Origin: Nocardia bovistercoris
GTDB taxonomy: Bacteria; Actinomycetota; Actinomycetes; Mycobacteriales; Mycobacteriaceae
Length of the DNA: 64,000 nt
Direction: 5' to 3'
NCBI RefSeq assembly: GCF_015674855.1
Contig: NZ_JADMLG010000001.1
Span: 611,995-675,994 of the forward strand
Shown: one piece after another, positions 57,647 to 64,000 of the stretch
How positions within the stretch are numbered: position 1 is the first letter of the stretch
Layout: each line of letters starts with the position of its first letter
Position numbers and translations under genes: made by a program
The notes under the pieces: model-generated
Database searches by the model: none
What the model was told of the DNA's origin: nothing
What the model saw: the letters and a program-made list of their open reading frames with translations, nothing else

Positions 57647-59497
57647 ATGGTCATGGCACAGTCGACGACACCACCGCCCCATCCGCCTACCCGCCGCGAG
57701 TCACGGGCCACTCGCCTGTTGATCCGGCTCGCCGAGAAGCTGGACGAAAGCGTCGGCTGGTTCCGTCTGCCGACCCCGGTGGGGTTGGGCGTGCTCGTCG
57801 GGTTGCGCGCCCGGCTGCGGACCGACAATCTCTTCGATACCGGCGCGCATCCCGGCGGCCCGCTGCCTCCCGACCCGGCCGCGGAGGAAAGGTACCTGGC
57901 GACGCGCAGCATCGACGGCGCCTACAACAGCCTCGCCCGGCCGCGCACCGGATCGGTCGGTTGCCGGTTCGGCCGTAATTTCCCGCTGGAGAACACCTTT
58001 CCCGAGGCCGACGAGCGCCTGTACGACCCCGACCCGCGTCGGATCAGCGTGGAACTGCTTGCCCGCGAGCGGTTCCAGCCCGCGACCACCTTGAATCTGT
58101 TGGCGGGGGCGTGGATCCAGTTCGAGGTCCACGACTGGCTGCGCCACGAGGACGCCGACACCGCGCCGTTCCGTATCACCCTCGCCGAGGGTGACCAGTG
58201 GCCCGAGAAGGTCATGACCATCGCGCGCACGGCCTCGGTCCCGAGCTCGGACCCGACCGCGCCGCCGACCTACACCACCGAGGAGTCCCATTGGTGGGAC
58301 GCCTCCCAGATCTACGGCAGCAGCGAGAAATTCGCGACCTCGCTGCGGACCGGGGTCAAGGGACAACTGCACATCGACGATCTCGGCCTGCCGCCCATCG
58401 ACGTGCAGACCCTGCTCGAGCTCGACGAGTCGGCGGCGAACTTCTGGCTCGGACTCGCGCTGCTGCATTCGCTGTTCATGCGCGAGCACAACGCGATCTG
58501 CGAACGTCTCGCGCGTCGCTACCCGGACATGAACGACCAGCGGCTCTACGACACCGCGCGCCTGGTGAATTCGGCGCTGATCGCCAAGATCCACACCATC
58601 GACTGGACCCCGGCGATCATCGGGCACCCCACCACGGTCGCGGCCATGCGCGCCAACTGGTTCGGTCTGCTCGGCGAGAAGTTCGCCCGCCGGTTCGGCC
58701 GTGTCAGCGACAACGAAGTGCTGTGCGGCATACCGGGTTCGCAGGTGCAGGATCACGGCGTCCCGTATTCGCTGACCGAGGAGTTCGTGTCGGTGTACCG
58801 GATGCACCCGCTGATTCCGGACGATTTCACGGTGCGCGCGCTCGACGACGACCGGGTGCTCGCCGAACACGAGTTCCCGGCGCTGATGGTCGAGCATGTG
58901 CGCGACCGGCTCGCCGAGACCCCGATGGCCGATCTGTTCTACTCCTTCGGCCGCGCGCATCCCGGCGCGTTGACCCTGCACAACTATCCGAGACACCTCC
59001 AGGCGCTCAAGCGTCCCGGACACCCGCTGCTCGACCTGGCGACCGTGGACATCCTGCGGGTGCGCGAGCGAGGTGTGCCGCGCTACAACGAGTTCCGCCG
59101 TCAGCTGCGGCTGGCGCCGGTGCGCGGTTTCGACGAGTTGACCGACGACCCGCAATGGGCCCGCGAACTCGAACGCGTCTACGGCGACGTGGACAGTGTC
59201 GACCTCATGGTCGGGCTCTACGCCGAGCCGAAGCCGCCGGGATTCGGCTTCAGCGACACCGCTTTCCGGGTCTTCGTCCTGATGGCCTCACGCAGGCTGT
59301 CCGCGGATCGGTTCTTCACCACCGACTTCCGACCCGAGGTCTACACCGAGGCGGGCATGGCATGGGTCCGCGACAACTCCATGCGCAGCGTCCTGCTGCG
59401 TCACTTCCCCACCCTGGCGCCCGCCCTCGAGGGCGTCGCCAACCCCTTCGCGCCGTGGCGGAACATCGACCCCGGCCGGGAAAGGAATCGACCGTGA
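57647..59497 (+). CDS. Alpha-dioxygenase-like heme peroxidase (fatty-acid oxygenase)
   Basis: 616 residues of the animal-peroxidase/cyclooxygenase superfamily, closest in pattern to plant alpha-dioxygenases: WIQFEVHDW with distal His162, SHWWDASQIYGS, REHNAICERLARRYPD, LVNSALIAKIHTIDWT, then VPYSLTEEFVSVYRMHPLIP with the radical-site Tyr384 and proximal His387 spaced Y-R-M-H as in alpha-DOX. Alpha-DOX inserts O2 at C2 of fatty acids to give 2-hydroperoxides. It has no signal peptide. ATG at 57647 follows GAGG; a second ATG is two codons on. The stop codon overlaps the start of the catalase-like gene (GTGA). Confidence 0.88.
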   Translation: MVMAQSTTPPPHPPTRRESRATRLLIRLAEKLDESVGWFRLPTPVGLGVLVGLRARLRTDNLFDTGAHPGGPLPPDPAAEERYLATRSIDGAYNSLARPRTGSVGCRFGRNFPLENTFPEADERLYDPDPRRISVELLARERFQPATTLNLLAGAWIQFEVHDWLRHEDADTAPFRITLAEGDQWPEKVMTIARTASVPSSDPTAPPTYTTEESHWWDASQIYGSSEKFATSLRTGVKGQLHIDDLGLPPIDVQTLLELDESAANFWLGLALLHSLFMREHNAICERLARRYPDMNDQRLYDTARLVNSALIAKIHTIDWTPAIIGHPTTVAAMRANWFGLLGEKFARRFGRVSDNEVLCGIPGSQVQDHGVPYSLTEEFVSVYRMHPLIPDDFTVRALDDDRVLAEHEFPALMVEHVRDRLAETPMADLFYSFGRAHPGALTLHNYPRHLQALKRPGHPLLDLATVDILRVRERGVPRYNEFRRQLRLAPVRGFDELTDDPQWARELERVYGDVDSVDLMVGLYAEPKPPGFGFSDTAFRVFVLMASRRLSADRFFTTDFRPEVYTEAGMAWVRDNSMRSVLLRHFPTLAPALEGVANPFAPWRNIDPGRERNRP

Positions 59498-60615
59498 CCA
59501 ACGTGGCCGCGCCGCGCACGAAGAGCTACCTGCGCTACCGCGAGGATGTCGAGCATCCGCGCGCGGACGAGGAAAAGGACATCGACCGAATCATCGCGGT
59601 ACTGCGCGACAACAACGAACGCGCCTATCGCAAGTACAAACACGGCGTCCGCGACGCGCACGCCAAGAGCCACGGCATCCTGCGCGGCGAGTTGACCGTG
59701 CGCGATGGCCTGCCCCCCGAACTCGCCCAAGGCATGTTCGCCACCCCCGCCACCTATCCGGTGATCGCCCGCCTGTCCAGCACATCGGGGGTGATCCGCA
59801 GCGACCAGCTGCGCGGGGTGCGCGGACTCGGCATCAAGGTGCTCGGCGTGAAAGGTCAACGGGTGCTGCCCGACGACACGGCGAGCACCCAGGACTTCAT
59901 CATGGTGACCCACCGCGAATTCCTGTTCGCCGACGCGCACGCCTACCTCACCCAGGGCATGCCAACCGCATGGGTGCTCGCGCGGCTGCCCGACCCGGTG
60001 CTGCAGGGCGGCAGCGCGCTGCTGTCCGAACTCGATCACCGGGTGCTGCGCCCCCTCGGCATGGCCGTGCCACCCAATCTCGGGGTCTTCATCCGACCCA
60101 ACACCCACATCCTCGGCGAGACGTTCTACTCCTCGGCGCCGCTGCGCTACGGCGACTACGTCGCCAAGCTGTCCTACGTGCCGGTCTCGCCGGAAGCGGC
60201 GGCGCTGCAAGGGATACCGGTGCGCGCGGACGCGGGCATCAACGCCCACCAGGACCTGATCGTCGACTTCTTCGCCAACCACGCCGCCGAATACGAGCTG
60301 CGCGTGCAACTGTGCACCGACGCGGAGAAGATGCCGATCGAAGACGCCACCGTGGCTTGGCCGGAACAGGATTCACCACACCGCACCGTCGCGACCATCC
60401 GCTTCGACGTCCAGGACCCTTACACACCGGAGCGGCGCGCCTACGGCGACGACGTGCTCTCGTTCAACTCCTGGCGCGGCATCGCGGCGCACCGGCCGCT
60501 CGGATCGATCAACCGACTCAAGAAACGGGTGTACGAAGCGTCCAGCAACTTCCGACACGATGTCAACAACGCACCGCGCATCGAACCGAGCGACCCCGCC
60601 GAGCTCCCCCGCTGA
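59494..60615 (+). CDS. Catalase-family hemoprotein (allene-oxide-synthase-like)
   Basis: 373 residues, short for a catalase (about 480). The heme catalase pattern is present: AHAKSHGILRGELTV with the distal His, and a C-terminal RLKKRVYEASSNFR in which Tyr is the likely proximal heme ligand (R-x-x-x-Y). Catalase-related hemoproteins of this size act on fatty-acid hydroperoxides (coral allene oxide synthase, cyanobacterial relatives). GTG at 59494 is inside the stop of the alpha-DOX-like gene, so the pair is translated together. The coupling suggests it uses the product of the first enzyme. Confidence 0.85.
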   Translation: MTNVAAPRTKSYLRYREDVEHPRADEEKDIDRIIAVLRDNNERAYRKYKHGVRDAHAKSHGILRGELTVRDGLPPELAQGMFATPATYPVIARLSSTSGVIRSDQLRGVRGLGIKVLGVKGQRVLPDDTASTQDFIMVTHREFLFADAHAYLTQGMPTAWVLARLPDPVLQGGSALLSELDHRVLRPLGMAVPPNLGVFIRPNTHILGETFYSSAPLRYGDYVAKLSYVPVSPEAAALQGIPVRADAGINAHQDLIVDFFANHAAEYELRVQLCTDAEKMPIEDATVAWPEQDSPHRTVATIRFDVQDPYTPERRAYGDDVLSFNSWRGIAAHRPLGSINRLKKRVYEASSNFRHDVNNAPRIEPSDPAELPR

Positions 60616-60716
60616 CGCGGGCGGCGAGCGCTCATCCGGGACCGCCGCCACGGGCGGCGGTTCCGGTCGATCCGACATTACCCGCCCTACCCGTCGCGAC
60701 CGTCTCGGACAAGATC

Positions 60717-60722
60717 TACACT
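60717..60722 (+). promoter_or_regulatory. -10 box of the LuxR-type regulator gene
   Basis: TACACT ends eight bases before the ATG at 60731; no ribosome site is seen, consistent with a leaderless or very short leader. Confidence 0.4.
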
Positions 60723-60730
60723 TCCAGCTC

Positions 60731-63385
60731 ATGGGTGACCGCCGCTGGCAACTGCTCGATCGCCCCGTCGAATCCACGGCGGTACATGGCGCGTTGACGC
60801 GTACCGGCGCAGGCGGTGTCGTACTCGTCGGCGCCGCGGGCGTCGGCAAGACGACCCTCGCTCGCTTCGTCACCGAGAGACTCACCGTCCCGGTGCGGTG
60901 GGCGGCCTGTACCGAATCGTCTCAGGCGATCCCGTTGGGGGCGTTCGCGCCGTGGGTCGCGCCATCGGCCTCGCGCGACCCGATCGCGTTGCTGTCCTCG
61001 GCGCGGGAAAACCTTGTCGCACAACCGGACACCGTGATCGGCGTGGACGACGCGCATCTGCTCGACAAGCTCTCGGCGACGATGCTGCACCAGATCGCGG
61101 TGGACAGGGGCGCGCGCATCGTCGCCACGGTCCGCAACGGTGAAGCCGTCCCGGACGCGGTCACGTCGCTGTGGAAGGACGGCTACCTCGAGCGGATCGA
61201 GCTGCAACCGCTGTCCAAGACGCAGTGCGTGACGCTGGTGGAGACGGTACTCGGCGGCACGCTCGAAGGGCTCAGCGCCGATGTCATGTGGGAATCCACC
61301 GGCGGCAATCCGCTGTACCTGCGCAATATGGTCGAAGGCGCGGTCGAGGCGGGCGCGCTCACCGAGATCAACGGCGTGTGGCAGCTGCGCGGCCCGACCG
61401 CGGTGCCATCGGGCCTGGTCGCGTTGCTGGACGAGCGCCTCGCGCGCGCGGGCGAGCAGGTGCTCGACGCGCTGAAAATGCTTGCCCTGTACGAACCTCT
61501 GGAGATCGGCGTGCTCACCGAACTCGTCGGCGAGGACGCCGTCGACGCCGCCGAGATCGCCGGACTCATCACCATCGACAAGGACGATTCCCCGTTCCGC
61601 GCCCGGTTCAGCCATCCGCTGCTCGGCGAGGTGGTGCGCCAGCGGATCGGCACCGTGAACGCGAGCAGCAGGCGCTCCCGCATCGTGGCGGCGCTGCGCG
61701 ATCAGGACCTGAGCACCGCCGCCAACCGCATCAGGATGGCGCGGCTGTGCGTGGACAGCGATCAGCCCATCGACAACGACCTGCTCATCACCGCGTCCAA
61801 AGACGCTGTCGCACTGTCGAATCTGCCGCTCGGTGAGCGGTTGGCGCGCGCCGCGATGGCACGCGGCGGCGGGCTGCCCGCCGCCGAGTTGCTTTCGCGC
61901 GCGCTGCTGTGGCAAGGCCGCCCGCAGGAGGCCGAGGAGATCCTGGCCGCGTTCGATCCCGACCAACTCGACCAACTCCAGCTCGTGCAGTGGGGTGTGC
62001 CGCGCGCCGGGTTGTTGTTCTGGTCGCTCGGCGAGGTCGAGCGCGGGCACGAACTGCTCGCCCTGGTCGACAGCCGTGTCGAGCTGCCGGTGCTGCGGCT
62101 GATCGTTGATGCCGCGCGCGCGGCGATGGCGGTGCACGAGGCACGGGTCACCGAGGGCATCGAAGCCGCCGAACGGGTGCTCGAAGATCCCCAGTCTCCC
62201 AGGCAGGCCATCGATTTCGCGGCCTTCGCGGCCGGACTCGCGATGCCGGTGGCCGGGCGCGGCGCCGACTTCGGCCCAATCGCCGAGCGCAGCAGGCAGC
62301 AGCAGAAGACCACCGACGGCATGATCCGGGTCATGGTCCGCTACGGCGACGTGCTGGCCGCGACCATGATCGGCGATATCGAACTCGCCCAGCAGCACGC
62401 CGCCGAATACAGCGAATTCTCCTCGGCCGGACAGTTTCTCGGCTGGGCCATCGCCCGCATCGCGGTCGGCGTCGTCGCCACATACCGTGGCCGGTTCCGC
62501 GAGGCGATCACCGCCTTCGAGCAGGCACTCGCCGCCCTGAACGCCGAGACCTCGCTGCCGTGGCAGTTGCCCGCGCGACTGCTGCTGGTCCGCGCCTACG
62601 CCACCCTCGGCGACGTCGAAGAGGCCGAACGCGTGCTCAACGAGGCCGATGAACACCTCGGCGCGCACCTGGCCCTGCACGAACCACAGCGCATGATCGC
62701 GCGCGCCTGGCTCGCGGCGGCCCAGCAGGCCAAGCATCCCGCGATCACCATGGCGCGCAAGGCCGCCGACGCCGCGCGCAGCACCGGACAGTACGCGCTG
62801 GAGGCCGAGGCGCTGCACTTCGCCACCCGCTTCGGCGACCGCACCGCCGGTTCCCGGCTGTCGAGCCTCAGCGGTCGCATCCAGGGACCGGTCGCACAGA
62901 TCTACGCGCGCCACGCCGCCGCGTTCGCCAACTCCGACGCGGACGCGCTCGCGCTGGTCAGCGTCCAGTTCGAGGACGCGGGCCTGTTGCTCGCGGCCGC
63001 CGACGCCGCCGCCCAGGCGGTGCCGCTGCACGAACGCGCGGGCCAGCGCAAACCGGCCGCGCTGGCCGCCACCCGCGCCCGCGGCCTGGCCAAGAGCTGC
63101 GACGGCGCGACCACCCTCGCGATCGTGGCCGCCTCCAAACCGCTGCCGATCACCGCACGCGAACGCGAGATCACCGCGCACATCGCACGCGGACGATCCA
63201 ACCGCGAGATCGCCGAACACCTCAACGTCTCGATACGCACCGTGGAAGGCCACATCTACCGGGCCTGCCAGAAACTCGACGTCGCCGACCGTGAAGAGTT
63301 GGCCCGGCTGATCTGGGGAGAAGGAACGCCTGCGGACGAGACCGATAACGAGGACGGGGCCGAGAACGGAGCGGAGAACGAGTAG
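60731..63385 (+). CDS. Large LuxR-family ATPase regulator (LAL/MalT type)
   Basis: 884 residues. The N-terminal STAND-type ATPase has Walker A GAAGVGKTT (34-42), VIGVDDAHLL (Walker B) and later SGGNP-like STGGNPLYLRN. The middle is helical TPR-like repeats (about 380-790). The C-terminal LuxR HTH has PITAREREITAHIARGRSNREIAEHLNVSIRTVEGHIYRACQKL (about 806-850). The acidic tail is short. Such regulators sense a small molecule or lipid and activate nearby genes; the upstream oxygenase-catalase operon is the natural target. It begins 115 bp after that operon, on the same strand. Confidence 0.92.
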   Translation: MGDRRWQLLDRPVESTAVHGALTRTGAGGVVLVGAAGVGKTTLARFVTERLTVPVRWAACTESSQAIPLGAFAPWVAPSASRDPIALLSSARENLVAQPDTVIGVDDAHLLDKLSATMLHQIAVDRGARIVATVRNGEAVPDAVTSLWKDGYLERIELQPLSKTQCVTLVETVLGGTLEGLSADVMWESTGGNPLYLRNMVEGAVEAGALTEINGVWQLRGPTAVPSGLVALLDERLARAGEQVLDALKMLALYEPLEIGVLTELVGEDAVDAAEIAGLITIDKDDSPFRARFSHPLLGEVVRQRIGTVNASSRRSRIVAALRDQDLSTAANRIRMARLCVDSDQPIDNDLLITASKDAVALSNLPLGERLARAAMARGGGLPAAELLSRALLWQGRPQEAEEILAAFDPDQLDQLQLVQWGVPRAGLLFWSLGEVERGHELLALVDSRVELPVLRLIVDAARAAMAVHEARVTEGIEAAERVLEDPQSPRQAIDFAAFAAGLAMPVAGRGADFGPIAERSRQQQKTTDGMIRVMVRYGDVLAATMIGDIELAQQHAAEYSEFSSAGQFLGWAIARIAVGVVATYRGRFREAITAFEQALAALNAETSLPWQLPARLLLVRAYATLGDVEEAERVLNEADEHLGAHLALHEPQRMIARAWLAAAQQAKHPAITMARKAADAARSTGQYALEAEALHFATRFGDRTAGSRLSSLSGRIQGPVAQIYARHAAAFANSDADALALVSVQFEDAGLLLAAADAAAQAVPLHERAGQRKPAALAATRARGLAKSCDGATTLAIVAASKPLPITAREREITAHIARGRSNREIAEHLNVSIRTVEGHIYRACQKLDVADREELARLIWGEGTPADETDNEDGAENGAENE

Positions 63386-63695
63386 TGCCGCACGCGTGCG
63401 CGCCGGTTGCGGTGCACCGCACGGTGTTTGCGGCGCACGACACAGCGGTCGCGACACACCGCATGCCGGTCGGGTGTACGGCACGGCGGTCGCGACGCAC
63501 GACACGGCGGTCGGGTGTACGGCACGGCGGTCGCGACGCACGACACGGCGGTCGGGTGTACGGCACGGTGTTTGCGGTGCACGGCACGGCGGTCGCGACG
63601 CACCGCACGGCGGTGGGGTGTACGGCACGGTGGTTGTGCGGCAAGGTGATCGGGGTCGAGTGGCGGCCTCGGCGTCCGAGTGGGAGGTTCGGCGA
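63386..63695. other. Intergenic, mostly minisatellite
   Basis: No gene supported. Frames through the repeat give low-complexity Arg/Pro/Cys peptides on both strands. The tandem repeat at 63419-63624 fills most of it. Confidence 0.6.
63419..63624. repeat. GC-rich tandem repeat, about 20-21-bp half-units
   Basis: Built of half-units like gcacggcggtcgcgacgcac and gacacggcggtcgggtgtac. Two identical 41-bp units (63481-63521, 63522-63562) are flanked by two related 62-bp units (63419-63480, 63563-63624). A further degenerate half-unit follows. The pattern A-B-B-A suggests unequal crossover. Confidence 0.85.
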
Positions 63696-64000
63696 GTGGA
63701 TCCGGTGACAGTGGTGGCGACGGCGCTGGCCGCGGGTGCGGCGGCGGGGTTGACCGATACCGCGAAAGAGGCGGTGGTGGACGGGTATCGGGCCGTCAAG
63801 GGTCTGGTCATCGACCGGTACGGGAGTGTCGAGGCCGAACTCGTCGGCGTGGAGAACGATCCGGAGGAACCGCTGCGTCGGCAGTTGTTGGCACGCCAAC
63901 TCGACAAAGCAGGCGCGGGGCGTGACGCCGGACTGCGCGCGGCCGCCGAGGAGTTGCTGCGGCTGGTCTCCGAGGCGGAACCGGAGGCCGTGCGTGCGGT
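63696..64000 (+). CDS. N-terminal part of a conflict-system-like protein (truncated by window)
   Basis: 101 residues visible, running past base 64000. GTG at 63696 has GGGAGG eight bases upstream. The sequence VVATALAAGAAAGLTDTAKEAVVDGYRAVKGLVIDRYG, then a Glu/Arg/Leu-rich helical run, resembles the helical N-terminus of actinobacterial effector-associated proteins that precede a STAND NTPase, protease or RHIM-like part. The rest is needed to decide. The placement after the minisatellite is noteworthy. Confidence 0.55.
   Translation, partial: MDPVTVVATALAAGAAAGLTDTAKEAVVDGYRAVKGLVIDRYGSVEAELVGVENDPEEPLRRQLLARQLDKAGAGRDAGLRAAAEELLRLVSEAEPEAVRA

Noticed and set aside
63419..63624. CRISPR array
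   Set aside because: Repeats abut with no unique spacers and have 20-21-bp half-units; no cas genes are nearby.
63222..63899. Minus-strand frame through the minisatellite
   Set aside because: Its peptide is just the translated repeat (Arg/Pro/Cys) overlapping the luxR 3' end and the effector start.

Overview
The window is very GC-rich actinobacterial DNA, most likely from a Nocardia. The phosphopantetheinyl transferase at 6226-6894 closely resembles Npt of N. iowensis as I remember it. The gene order pnp-rpsO-ribF-mntR-truB-pptT, dinF-nrnA-rbfA-infB-ylxR-nusA-rimP, proS, efpA-like MFS, cysG, cobB-cobO-chlD-like, GNAT, mqo, cobQ, mapB follows the M. tuberculosis Rv2783c-Rv2861c neighbourhood, with extra genes inserted. 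These assignments come from reading translations and from memory of families; no search was run.

Layout. 1-7.9 kb: RNA turnover and translation genes (pnp, rpsO, truB), flavin synthesis (ribF), a Mn regulator, a calmodulin-like EF-hand protein and pptT. The pnp-rpsO gap (about 990 bp) holds a direct repeat and a very long hairpin. 8-13.9 kb: a dedicated-looking Hsp70 module with a lid-less Hsp70, a large helical/FN3 partner and a GrpE-like protein. 14-22.8 kb: the rimP-nusA-ylxR-infB-DUF503-rbfA-nrnA-dinF operon. 23-29.7 kb: a lipoprotein/DUF4439 pair, a small exported protein, an acyl-CoA dehydrogenase, proS, yaaA and an HD hydrolase. 29.7-34.8 kb: two TetR regulators with an OYE-type oxidoreductase, a membrane protein and a PF10118-type protein. 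A KstR-like box and two palindromic operators can be seen here.

35.6-36.8 kb holds the most unusual non-coding feature. Two tandem RNA elements each carry a tRNA T-arm, a 7-bp acceptor-like hairpin and a D-arm in permuted order. They lie between a small conserved protein gene and a strong terminator. This is the architecture of bacterial Y RNAs (YrlA class), but no Ro60 gene lies nearby.

37-56 kb: a drug-efflux MFS, siroheme and cobalamin genes (cysG, cobE-like, cobB, cobO, chlD-like, cobQ), a yeast-FCY1-like cytosine deaminase, a lipid-type phosphotransferase/DUF pair under a second KstR-like box, mqo, hydrolases and map. 56.5-64 kb: a CYTH-like protein and a translationally coupled pair of heme proteins (alpha-dioxygenase-like plus catalase/allene-oxide-synthase-like) that looks like an oxylipin pathway. 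A large LuxR-type ATPase regulator, a GC-rich minisatellite and the start of a protein resembling conflict-system N-termini follow.
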